From an uncultured Bacteroidia bacterium (GTDB taxonomy: Bacteria > Bacteroidota > Bacteroidia > Bacteroidales > Prolixibacteraceae), in NCBI GenBank assembly GCA_903854235.1, contig CAINVV010000250.1:1-33819 (forward strand): DNA of 33,819 nt. Direction: 5' to 3'. Position 1 is the stretch's first letter; each line of letters opens with the position of its first letter. Positions 1-6,743 of this stretch are shown piece by piece. The position numbers and the translations under genes were made by a program. The notes under the pieces are model-generated. The model did no database searches. It was not told the origin of the DNA and was given only the letters and a program-made list of their open reading frames with translations.

Positions 1-1
1 A

Positions 2-229
2 AAACATTATCCAATAGAGTCTCCGGATCCTATAGAGGCGATTAAGATTAGGATGGAAGAGATGCAGCTAAAACAGATTGATTTAATTGATGCTATTGGC
101 GGCAAAAGCAGAGTCTCGGAAATTTTGAACCGCAAACGAAAATTGACTGTTGAAATGATACGAAAATTGACGCCAAGATTAAATCTCTCCCCGGGATTGC
201 TTATAAACGATTATCAACTAACAAGATAA
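2..229 (+). CDS. HigA-like antitoxin, HTH domain (C-terminal part, cut by window edge)
   Basis: An open frame runs in from the left edge to a TAA at 227-229 and encodes 75 residues. It begins with the linker HYPIESPDPIEAIK, followed by an HTH_3/Cro-C1-type helix-turn-helix (MQLKQIDLIDAIGGKSRVSE, then LNRKRKLTVEMIRKL). This linker-plus-HTH arrangement is the signature of the long HigA antitoxins (COG5499) of type II toxin-antitoxin systems, which bind their own promoter and neutralise an mRNA-interferase toxin. The N-terminal part and any higB toxin gene would lie upstream, outside the window. The family call is by recognition of the motif pattern. Whether a functional toxin partner exists cannot be seen. 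Confidence 0.8.
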   Translation, partial: KHYPIESPDPIEAIKIRMEEMQLKQIDLIDAIGGKSRVSEILNRKRKLTVEMIRKLTPRLNLSPGLLINDYQLTR

Positions 230-302
230 AATTTGTGCACGTTTGCTAACAAAAGCCAAATGCCATGCGGGGCAAAAAAGCCATCAACTCCTAATTTAAT
301 AA

Positions 303-310
303 TACATTTG
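303..310 (+). promoter_or_regulatory. Candidate -7 element (TACATTTG) for the membrane protein at 411
   Basis: TACATTTG matches the Bacteroidota -7 consensus TAnnTTTG. The predicted transcript would start near 317 and have a leader of about 90 nt. That leader contains a short GCCGG/CCGGC hairpin (354-358 with 370-374). No convincing -33 TTG is seen at the usual distance, so this rests on the -7 box alone. Confidence 0.4.
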
Positions 311-410
311 AAATCAAAAATTGCAGATAGTCGTCAAAAAAATAATTATCTGTGCCGGGATAGTCTGATCCGGCTGAAATAGAATAGCAACCATTCAATT
401 CTAAACTGCC

Positions 411-1037
411 ATGCTTAAAAAATATTCCGTCCTATTGGGGATTTCGATTTCGCTCTGCTTGATTCTGGTGGCGACAATGGTTTATCCGGGAGGCTCTTTT
501 TTCGACAGCAATTCGGTCGGATTCGACTGGTCAAAAAACTTCATCAGCAATCTTTTCGCACCAAAAGCCCTGAATGGTGCTGAGAACCCATCCGTTATCT
601 GGGCAGATGCGGGGATGATCCTCCTCTCTGCAAGCATTGCCCTGTTTTTCATTCATTTTTCAGCCAAAATACCCGCTGGCAGTGCGTCCAAAATCATCAA
701 GTACCTGGGAGCCGGGGGGATGCTGTTTACTTTTTTAATCGTGACACCGATGCACGATTTGATGGTTACGGTGGCAAGTACCTTGTTTCTGATGTGCATC
801 TTCTACATCACCGTATTCATACTGAAGTCAAGGCTCCATCTGTTTAAGTTCCTCTGCGTCTTAGCTATGTTGGTTTTTTACTATACCTTGTGGCTCTATG
901 GCTCAGGCAATTATGACGACCTCCCGATCATGCAAAAAATAAACTTTGCTTCCATGCTGAGTTTGATTCTGGTGGTGGAGTACTTTACGGCAAAGAGCGA
1001 TTTCGAACCTCTGGTCAAGAGCAGTCCAGACAAATAA
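411..1037 (+). CDS. Unknown multi-spanning membrane protein (DUF998-like)
   Basis: This 208-residue protein has about six predicted membrane segments: residues 7-27, 65-85, 98-112, 116-138, 143-163 and 178-192. A loop after the first segment carries GFDWSKNFISNLF and a short NG..NPS motif, and the third segment is followed by TPMHDLM. The layout resembles DUF998-type small membrane proteins, but I do not recognise it with certainty and assign no function. The start ATG lies about 100 bases downstream of a plausible -7 box. It stands alone, with 310 bases before the next translated gene, so it is probably monocistronic. It is not obviously linked to the antitoxin upstream. Confidence 0.7.
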   Translation: MLKKYSVLLGISISLCLILVATMVYPGGSFFDSNSVGFDWSKNFISNLFAPKALNGAENPSVIWADAGMILLSASIALFFIHFSAKIPAGSASKIIKYLGAGGMLFTFLIVTPMHDLMVTVASTLFLMCIFYITVFILKSRLHLFKFLCVLAMLVFYYTLWLYGSGNYDDLPIMQKINFASMLSLILVVEYFTAKSDFEPLVKSSPDK

Positions 1038-1298
1038 GGTCTGACAGAAATTACAGGTCTTGCCTATCTTACAGAAAAGTCACACTCCATACAGGAGCCT
1101 GTCACCTGGGTCCAAAGGCTGATAAGCGGACTTCCAACGCTTGTAAGCGCCCATAAATCGCTTGTCACCATGCGTTCATTCTCTTTACCGCATTATTTTG
1201 GCAAGATTTCTCTTCAATTCATCCTTGTGCGGGTGGTGATTGCTGAATTATTCAGATGAATCAAGAATTATTTTTTATCTTTTATTGATAATATTTTA
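1038..1298. other. Intergenic region without a recognisable gene
   Basis: Between the membrane protein and the DUF2975 promoter I find no convincing reading frame, RNA gene or repeat. The last 60 bases are very AT-rich. They could be read as a TTG-initiated extension of the next gene (from 1240), but this extension is better explained as promoter DNA. Confidence 0.6.
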
Positions 1299-1329
1299 TT
1301 GTTTATTAATAAATATTTATCGATATTTG
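1299..1329 (+). promoter_or_regulatory. Candidate promoter of the DUF2975-HTH pair
   Basis: TTG (1299-1301), a 20-base spacer and GATATTTG (1322-1329) match the Bacteroidota TTG-N19/20-TAnnTTTG layout with one mismatch in the -7 box. The predicted start of transcription, near 1336, lies 12 bases before the ATG at 1348. This argues that the upstream in-frame TTG at 1240 is not the translation start. Confidence 0.5.
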
Positions 1330-1347
1330 TTCCATCATCTAAATAAA

Positions 1348-1884
1348 ATGCAAATGAAATCAAAAACAGAAAAAATATTGATGGTCTTGAGGGTGTTTGC
1401 CTGGCTGGCCATGATAGGGTATGCCATCAATGCGGGCAGTCAGTTGATTTGCCTGGGTGTTAGCTTCTCCCATCCCGAAGCCGCAAGAAAGATTCCTGGT
1501 ATCGCCCAGGATCTGCTCAACCTGCTTCAGAAGGATTTTCAGAACTATGCCCTTTTGCTTTCCGCAGTGATCCTACATTCGGCCTTGTCTGTGTATCTTT
1601 GGCATACCGTCATTCAGTTGCTATCGAAACTCAACCTCAAGGCTCCGTTTACCTTCGAAGTAACCACTAACCTCGAAAAAATAGCCTACTGGTTGTTTGC
1701 CATCTGGGTCGTAGGATATACGTGCGGAAAATATGCAGAATGGATCTCCCAAAGTTTGGGTGAACCCTTGAACCTCTCCACCACCGGAGGCGAATTTCTA
1801 TTCATCGCAGGCATCGTCTACATCATCTCCCAGATTTTCAGGCTGGGCATCGAGATGCAGGAAGAAAACCAACAAACCATCTAA
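1348..1884 (+). CDS. DUF2975 family membrane protein
   Basis: With the ATG at 1348 this is a 178-residue protein with four hydrophobic segments in the DUF2975 arrangement. An N-terminal basic stretch (KSKTEKILMVLRV) leads into the first segment. The second and third segments flank a polar loop containing LNLKAPFT, and the last segment ends in a charged tail (GIEMQEENQ). The frame stays open upstream to a TTG at 1240, but that extension is AT-rich, overlaps the candidate promoter and is not typical of the family. A second in-frame ATG lies at 1354. The family's biochemical role is unknown. The stop is two bases before the start of a small HTH regulator, a pairing typical of DUF2975, so the two are almost certainly co-transcribed and probably act together in sensing or autoregulation. 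Confidence 0.85.
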   Translation: MQMKSKTEKILMVLRVFAWLAMIGYAINAGSQLICLGVSFSHPEAARKIPGIAQDLLNLLQKDFQNYALLLSAVILHSALSVYLWHTVIQLLSKLNLKAPFTFEVTTNLEKIAYWLFAIWVVGYTCGKYAEWISQSLGEPLNLSTTGGEFLFIAGIVYIISQIFRLGIEMQEENQQTI

Positions 1885-1886
1885 TT

Positions 1887-2090
1887 ATGCCGATTGTCGT
1901 AAACCTCGATGTGATGCTGGCCCGCAGGAAGATGCAACTTCAGGAGCTTGCCGAAAAAGTGGACATCACCATGGCCAATCTCTCCATACTCAAAACCGGC
2001 AAGGCAAAGGCCATCCGATTCAGCACATTGGATGCCATTTGTAAAGCGCTGGACTGCCAGCCGGGAGATATTCTGGAGTTTGCAGAGTGA
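1887..2090 (+). CDS. Small Cro/C1-type HTH regulator (YozG-like), partner of DUF2975
   Basis: This 67-residue protein is essentially a single helix-turn-helix domain. LDVMLARRKMQLQELAEKVD gives the first helices, and MANLSILKTGKAKAIRF contains the recognition helix. It ends with LDAICKALDCQPGDILEF, the standard Cro/C1 C-terminal block. Its length and sequence match the YozG-like regulators found beside DUF2975 genes. It starts two bases after the DUF2975 stop, so the two are translated from one message. The role is inferred: a DNA-binding regulator, possibly controlled by, or controlling, its membrane-protein partner. No operator was identified. Confidence 0.9.
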   Translation: MPIVVNLDVMLARRKMQLQELAEKVDITMANLSILKTGKAKAIRFSTLDAICKALDCQPGDILEFAE

Positions 2091-2113
2091 TCAGGAAAAT
2101 GGTATTACCTTTG
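2079..2113 (+). promoter_or_regulatory. Candidate promoter of the marC-family gene
   Basis: TTTG (2079-2082) and a perfect -7 box TACCTTTG (2106-2113) are separated by 23 bases, slightly longer than the usual spacing. Transcription would begin near 2120, about 40 bases before the ATG at 2161, just downstream of the HTH regulator stop. The MarC-family gene therefore probably has its own promoter. Confidence 0.5.
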
Positions 2114-2160
2114 TACGGCTTTCCCGGCAGGAAAAGAGAACCTTCAAACTTCCATGGAAA

Positions 2161-2793
2161 ATGAATGAACTAACCACCTTTGCCCTTCTTTGCTTCACCT
2201 CTTTCTTCACCCTGATCAATCCGATCGGGACGATGCCGATCTTTATGACGATGACCTCAGAACTGGATGTCAACAACCGGAACCATACGGCACGAAAAGC
2301 TTCGCTGGTGGCATTTGTCACCATCCTCACATTTGCCTTCTCCGGGCAACTGTTGTTCAAATTCTTCGGTATCTCTGTCAACAGCTTCAAAATCGTAGGC
2401 GGTGTGATCTTTTTCATCATGGGGATGGATATGTTGCAGGCGCGTCTGAGTCAGGTGAAGATCAAGGATTCGGAGATCAGAAGCTACGTGAACGACATCT
2501 CCATCACGCCACTGGCCATCCCAATGATTTGCGGTCCGGGGGCCATCACCAACTCCATCGTGCTGATGGAAAAGGCCACTACCCTGGAAATGAAGCTCAT
2601 CCTGATAGCGGTCATTTCGGTGGTGATGTTGCTCACCTACATCATTCTGCTCAGTTCATCCAAGATCATCAAATTGCTGGGTGAAACCGGCAACAACGTA
2701 TTGATGCGTCTGATGGGGCTGATCGTGATGGTGATTGCAGTGGAGTTCTTCTTCAGCGGACTGAAGCCCATCCTGGCAGATATGCTGCATTAA
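2161..2793 (+). CDS. MarC family integral membrane protein
   Basis: This 210-residue protein has six membrane segments in the MarC/NAAT arrangement. The N-terminal FFTLINPIGTMPIF contains the conserved NP(I/L)G motif. After segment three comes FIMGMDMLQA, and the central block TPLAIPMICGPGAIT is diagnostic of the family. MarC proteins were once linked to multiple antibiotic resistance, but that link was withdrawn, and substrates of most members are unknown; some relatives are amino-acid transporters. The ATG at 2161 is chosen because it begins the family's N-terminal membrane segment. An open frame extends upstream to 1948, but it overlaps the HTH gene in another frame and the promoter. No partner genes are evident. 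Confidence 0.9.
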   Translation: MNELTTFALLCFTSFFTLINPIGTMPIFMTMTSELDVNNRNHTARKASLVAFVTILTFAFSGQLLFKFFGISVNSFKIVGGVIFFIMGMDMLQARLSQVKIKDSEIRSYVNDISITPLAIPMICGPGAITNSIVLMEKATTLEMKLILIAVISVVMLLTYIILLSSSKIIKLLGETGNNVLMRLMGLIVMVIAVEFFFSGLKPILADMLH

Positions 2794-2812
2794 CCGATTC
2801 CAGTTGAACAAG

Positions 2813-4141
2813 TCAGTTCAGGTGGTGCAAAGTTTCCAGAATTGCATTTCGCTGCGCTGCCAAAACGCCGAATAGCCGCCTGTCAAAAATCTTCAGCCGG
2901 ATCAGTTGGAGGAGATTCTTCCCAAACTGAAGTAAGTTGTATGCCAACTTTCCGGCAAAAGGCAAGGTAACTAATAAAGCCCCTGCCATGGAAAGGGAAT
3001 GAGTAGCCCAAGCCAGCAGGGCCGATTCTGCCAGGTAGAAAAGTGGAAAAATGAGCAATCCGGGTACGAAAAAGAAAGTACTCAGGAAGGCCGGGTCCTT
3101 CACCTTCCTGCGAAGCAGAATTCTAGGCAGGTAATAGGGAAGAAAACTGAAAAGCAATCCAAAAGCGAGTAACGGCAATGTAACAAGAGCAAACAACACC
3201 TTCAAAATCAGAATCGTACCAGTCGTGTGGCAGGCTTCTGCCAATTTCTCCCCTGTCAATCCTGCATTTTTACAATTCCCCGCAAAAGCGGTTGTTGCGG
3301 TAATCAAAGCTTCAAATTTTACTGAATCCTTTTGCTCCAACAGCTCTACACGTTCCATTAGCCATTGTTCATATTTAAAGATTTCCAAAACAGCCTGCCT
3401 GCCGGGAGTTAGGGATTGGGTCCTCTCCTCCCCTGCCAACATCCGGATTTGTTCATAAACCACATAATGTTCCACACTGTTGATCTGCATCGTCAAGGGC
3501 AAAAGGCCTTCGCGAATCTCATCGCGAAGGGAAAGCATTGCATTCTGACCATTCTCGGCATATCTTTCCCGATAGCCATCGATGCCAATTGGTTTGCCGT
3601 ATTGAACCACCAGGGTGCGGTTGAAATTCCAGTAGTGGTCGTAATAGATTCCTACCGGGACGATCTGCAATTCCAAGGTGAAATCGTTCTTTGCCTCTGC
3701 TTCCAGGGCAATGCGCGGGATCGCCTTTCTGTGAACAAGCATCTGGCGTTTCCCTGAATGGGCTGCTTCAGGGAACAAGGCGATCGATTGCCTGTTTTCC
3801 AGCACCTGAGTTACCTGATTGAACACCTCCTCATTGTTTGAAAGGTTTTCCTTTCCGTCACGAATGCGGTAGATCGGGAGCATCTTCATAAACTTCAGGG
3901 CAGGACGGGCCAGCTTGTTCTTGAAAATATCGGCTCTTGCCAACCACAGGGTCTGGAGTGGGTTGGTGCAGGAGAGAGCCAATGGGTCCATCAGGGCATT
4001 CTGGTGGTTGGCCGCAAAAATAATGGGTTTCCCTACCGGGATGTTTTCGCGGCCGTTGATGACGATCCGCTTGTGGGTCAGCCAAAAGGCGAACCGCACA
4101 TATTGCCTCAGGATTTCGTATCCGGTTGATCTATCTCTCAT
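2813..4141 (-). CDS. Membrane-associated glycerolipid acyltransferase (PlsC/GPAT superfamily)
   Basis: This 442-residue protein probably transfers an acyl chain to glycerol-3-phosphate or a lysophospholipid at the inner membrane. The acyltransferase domain occupies about residues 25-240. The catalytic motif NHQNALMDP has His46 and Asp52, an H-x5-D spacing rather than the classical H-x4-D. The substrate-binding block FPEAAHSGKRQM lies near residue 124, and VPVGIYYD follows further on. The C-terminal third has two or three hydrophobic stretches (about 307-340 and 350-400) that should anchor it. The order fits the LPLAT group of large bacterial GPAT-like enzymes. Its ATG begins one base after the stop of the upstream SBF-like carrier gene, so the two form an operon. 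The exact acceptor cannot be told from sequence. Confidence 0.85.
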   Translation of the reverse strand: MRDRSTGYEILRQYVRFAFWLTHKRIVINGRENIPVGKPIIFAANHQNALMDPLALSCTNPLQTLWLARADIFKNKLARPALKFMKMLPIYRIRDGKENLSNNEEVFNQVTQVLENRQSIALFPEAAHSGKRQMLVHRKAIPRIALEAEAKNDFTLELQIVPVGIYYDHYWNFNRTLVVQYGKPIGIDGYRERYAENGQNAMLSLRDEIREGLLPLTMQINSVEHYVVYEQIRMLAGEERTQSLTPGRQAVLEIFKYEQWLMERVELLEQKDSVKFEALITATTAFAGNCKNAGLTGEKLAEACHTTGTILILKVLFALVTLPLLAFGLLFSFLPYYLPRILLRRKVKDPAFLSTFFFVPGLLIFPLFYLAESALLAWATHSLSMAGALLVTLPFAGKLAYNLLQFGKNLLQLIRLKIFDRRLFGVLAAQRNAILETLHHLN

Positions 4142-4142
4142 A

Positions 4143-5090
4143 TCAGGCTATGACAGGTTTTCTGGACCAGAACCAGGCCAGCGAGAGTCCACTGATGATG
4201 TGCCAGATGCCCCACCAGGCGGCAATGATGGCCATGCCACCCAGCTCCATCTCTGGAGGAAATATCTTTGGATTAAACATCAGGGCCAGGGCGAGTCCGG
4301 AATTGTGGATCCCCGTTTCAATGGCAATGGTGCGCCGATCCTGTTGGGTACATCTAAATAAGGAACTGAAAAAGTATCCCGTCGACATCGCAATCCCGTT
4401 CTGCAACAGGACGAAGAAGAACACCAGGTGGATGTAGGAGAGAAACTGGGCAAAATTGGCGGCAAGCATGGTAACCACCATCAGCACGAAAAAGATGAGC
4501 GATCCCTGGTTGATGGGCTTTTTGATTTTTTCTGTCAGTGAAGGAAATTTCTTGGCGATTGTCAGGCCGAGAATAACCGGAATTCCGAGTAAAATGAATA
4601 CCGTCTGAAACATCTGAAAGTTGTCTATCTCCAGCGGACGCACCAGTCCGGCGGCACCGTGTGCATTGTAAAAATGGATGTAGAGGTTTCCCCAGAAGGC
4701 AAAGTTGAAAGGCGTAAAGAAGATGGCTGCCATAGTAGAGATACCCGTCAGACTTACCGCAAGCGCGACATTTCCCTTAGCCATCGAACTGATGAAATTG
4801 GAGATGTTGCCCCCGGGACAGGCAGCGACCATGATCATGCCAAGTGCAATGGTGGGCGTCGGATTGAGCAATATCACCAGGAAAAAGGTAAAGGCAGGCA
4901 GCAGGAAAGTCTGGCTGATGAAGCCCACGATCGCCGGCTTCGGTCGCTTAATCAGGTTGGTAAAGTGCTCCACCCGGATATCCAGGGCCACCCCAAACAT
5001 CACAAACGCCAGGGCAATGTTGAGAAAAAGCAGTCCTGCCGGCGAGAAATTAAGTCTGACGTGATCGAGTACCTGGAGGGAGTTGTTCAT
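4143..5090 (-). CDS. Bile acid:sodium symporter (BASS/SBF) family transporter
   Basis: This 315-residue inner-membrane carrier has about nine or ten hydrophobic segments. Conserved BASS blocks are visible: LALVMFGVALDIR-like sequence early on, then ACPGGNISNFISSMAKGN (the crossover motif with PGG and a Ser/Asn-rich stretch), and ETGIHNSGLALAL near the C-terminus, matching the family's E-x-G-x-x-N-S/A signature. Members take up organic acids or bile-acid-like anions with sodium, and the substrate here is unknown. It is the first gene of an operon with the acyltransferase downstream. Its 5' leader contains an 8-bp tandem repeat and lies next to a long hairpin, and no clear TAnnTTTG box is seen. 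Confidence 0.9.
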   Translation of the reverse strand: MNNSLQVLDHVRLNFSPAGLLFLNIALAFVMFGVALDIRVEHFTNLIKRPKPAIVGFISQTFLLPAFTFFLVILLNPTPTIALGMIMVAACPGGNISNFISSMAKGNVALAVSLTGISTMAAIFFTPFNFAFWGNLYIHFYNAHGAAGLVRPLEIDNFQMFQTVFILLGIPVILGLTIAKKFPSLTEKIKKPINQGSLIFFVLMVVTMLAANFAQFLSYIHLVFFFVLLQNGIAMSTGYFFSSLFRCTQQDRRTIAIETGIHNSGLALALMFNPKIFPPEMELGGMAIIAAWWGIWHIISGLSLAWFWSRKPVIA

Positions 5091-5104
5091 GGTTTTAGGA
5101 AGAT

Positions 5105-5142
5105 GTGAGGGTGAGAGGGTGAGAGGGTGAGAGGGTGAGAAG
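5105..5142. repeat. 8-bp tandem repeat (GTGAGAGG)n
   Basis: There are three exact copies of GTGAGAGG at 5111-5134, a partial copy before them (5105-5110) and a one-mismatch copy after them (5135-5142). The tract lies 15 bases upstream of the ATG of the SBF-like transporter gene on the minus strand, where it reads as CCTCTCAC repeats. Confidence 0.9.
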
Positions 5143-5178
5143 ATGGAAAGAGGTAGTTTTTGCCTCTTTCCATCTTCT
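5138..5178 (-). terminator. Long perfect hairpin, probable terminator of the Gfo/Idh/MocA gene
   Basis: Bases 5138-5153 and 5163-5178 form a perfect 16-bp stem with a 9-base loop. It begins eight bases past the stop codon of the minus-strand oxidoreductase gene (5186). On that strand it is not followed by a T-run but by the CCTCTCAC repeats, so it is an atypical terminator. It could equally act as an RNA-stability element or as a leader structure for the SBF gene. Confidence 0.6.
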
Positions 5179-5185
5179 ACTGAAA

Positions 5186-6637
5186 TTAAAACTTCAAGGA
5201 CCAGCCTTCACGGTAGTTGGTTTTAACCAGTTCGGCCGCGAATTGTTTGGCGTTGAGTTCTATTTTTTTGGGTTCGGCTCCCGGAATTCCGTTCACCACA
5301 CTGATTTTGTCGTCGTCTGCAAGGTTGGTGAAGGTCATGTTTTCGCCATCCCATTTCAGTTTCTTCTTCAGTCCCTGCATCCGGACGGCCAGGTTGCCCA
5401 TCACCACCATTTCGTTGAGCGGACAGGCGTATTCAAAGTTGGAAGCGGGCAAGATCCGGTTTTCTGGCGATTCCTTGCAGGCCCTCACGAAATCCATCTC
5501 GTGCTTGACTGACACCCTGCGGACTGTTTTCGGTGGTTTGACCAATTTGGAAAATTTATCTTCCGGTAACAGTCGGTATTTCTCGCCATAGTTTCCGCAG
5601 ATGAGCTTTCCCTTGGTACCGTGAAAGACGACGCCGTTCTTGCCCTGTCCCAGCTCGATGCCATCGGGCAAACTGCCTGGTCTGGAGGGGAGCAATCCTC
5701 CGTCGTACCAGGTCACCTTCACGGCCGGCATCTTTTGTTTGCCCACCCTCTCCCTTTCGGGGAATTTGTAGCGGATCATGGAGGTATTGGGGGCGCTTTC
5801 GTTGTTGAAGGCAGAGGAGGAGGCTTCGACGGAGCTGGGATGACCCAGTTTCAGCGAGGCGAAGACCACATCCAGTACATGGCAGGCCATATCGCCGAGT
5901 GCGCCGGTGCCAAAATCCCACCAGCCACGCCAGTTCCAGGGATGATAGGTCGAATGGTAGGGACGCATCGGTGCAGGACCTATGAACAGATCCCAATTGA
6001 TGGTATCCGGCACCCACATTCCCTTTTCGGGTCGGGTAAGTCCCTGCGGCCAGATGGGGCGGTCGGTAAAGGCATCTACCCTTTTGACCTCTCCGATGGC
6101 ACCGCTCCAGATCAGCTCACACACGTCGGCGACCGAATCGCTGCTGTGTCCTTCGTTGCCCATCTGGGTAACTATTTTGTATTTACGGGAGGCCTCGAGG
6201 AGGACCCTTGATTCATATACGGTATGGGTAAGCGGTTTTTGGACGTAAACGTGTTTGCCCAGCTGCATGGCGGCCAAGGCACAAACGGCATGGGTATGGT
6301 CAGGAGTAGCAATCACTACGGCATCAATCTCCTTGTTCATCTGTTCCAGCATGATCCGGAAATCCATAAACCTTTTGGCCGTGGGATAGGTCTCAAAGGT
6401 TTTCGCGGCATAAGTCCAGTCGATGTCGCAAAGGGCAACGATGTTTTCTGAATTCATGTTGCGAAGGTTGACTTGCCCTTTGCTGCCGACTCCGATACCG
6501 GCAATGTTGAGCTTGTCGCTGGGAGCCTTGTGCCCCAGACCACCAATAACCTGACTGGGCAAAATGGTAAATCCTGCTGCCGAAACAGCCGATACCCCGA
6601 TAAAATCCCTGCGGGAGAAGTTGTTGCCTTTTTCCAT
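5186..6637 (-). CDS. Tat-exported Gfo/Idh/MocA family oxidoreductase
   Basis: This is a 483-residue NAD(P)-dependent oxidoreductase of the glucose-fructose oxidoreductase/inositol dehydrogenase/MocA family. Residues 1-28 form a twin-arginine signal (NFSRRDFIG followed by a hydrophobic stretch), so the protein is predicted to be exported folded with its cofactor. The Rossmann fold starts near residue 45 (IAGIGVGSKG). It is followed by CDID, ATPDHTHA and the loop YVQKPLTHT, in which Gln133 replaces the Glu of the usual EKP motif. The C-terminal half has the WDFGTGALGDMACH block typical of the larger Bacteroidota members. The likely role is oxidation or rearrangement of a sugar or glycoside in the envelope. 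The substrate is unknown, and no carbohydrate genes adjoin it. Confidence 0.9.
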   Translation of the reverse strand: MEKGNNFSRRDFIGVSAVSAAGFTILPSQVIGGLGHKAPSDKLNIAGIGVGSKGQVNLRNMNSENIVALCDIDWTYAAKTFETYPTAKRFMDFRIMLEQMNKEIDAVVIATPDHTHAVCALAAMQLGKHVYVQKPLTHTVYESRVLLEASRKYKIVTQMGNEGHSSDSVADVCELIWSGAIGEVKRVDAFTDRPIWPQGLTRPEKGMWVPDTINWDLFIGPAPMRPYHSTYHPWNWRGWWDFGTGALGDMACHVLDVVFASLKLGHPSSVEASSSAFNNESAPNTSMIRYKFPERERVGKQKMPAVKVTWYDGGLLPSRPGSLPDGIELGQGKNGVVFHGTKGKLICGNYGEKYRLLPEDKFSKLVKPPKTVRRVSVKHEMDFVRACKESPENRILPASNFEYACPLNEMVVMGNLAVRMQGLKKKLKWDGENMTFTNLADDDKISVVNGIPGAEPKKIELNAKQFAAELVKTNYREGWSLKF

Positions 6638-6671
6638 GGTAGATGCGTAGTTGTGGTTGTTGAAAAGCAGT

Positions 6672-6694
6672 GGGTGGATGGTATCCTTCCACCC
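6672..6694 (-). other. Hairpin in the 5' leader of the Gfo/Idh/MocA gene
   Basis: GGGTGGA (6672-6678) and TCCACCC (6688-6694) form a 7-bp stem that can be extended inward by two GC pairs across a mismatch. It lies 35 bases upstream of the minus-strand ATG at 6637. On that strand the T-rich tract precedes the hairpin, so it is not a terminator for folC. It is probably part of the untranslated leader. Confidence 0.45.
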
Positions 6695-6743
6695 TGTGAA
6701 AATAAAAAAATATTACCAAACTATCTTCATGGTGAAAAATGGA

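Noticed and set aside
230-302. Possible integron attC-like or mobile-element sequence after the antitoxin gene
   Set aside because: The segment has GC-rich blocks resembling attC sites at a glance, but I could not identify paired core sites or an integrase, so no call is made.
2190-2684. Second-frame open reading frame within the MarC-family gene, rich in His and Asp
   Set aside because: It overlaps marC on the same strand. The His/Asp-rich composition comes from reading membrane-protein codons out of frame.
5621-6211. Plus-strand open frame (196 codons) opposite the Gfo/Idh/MocA gene
   Set aside because: It is antisense to a gene with clear motifs and shows no domain or signal of its own.
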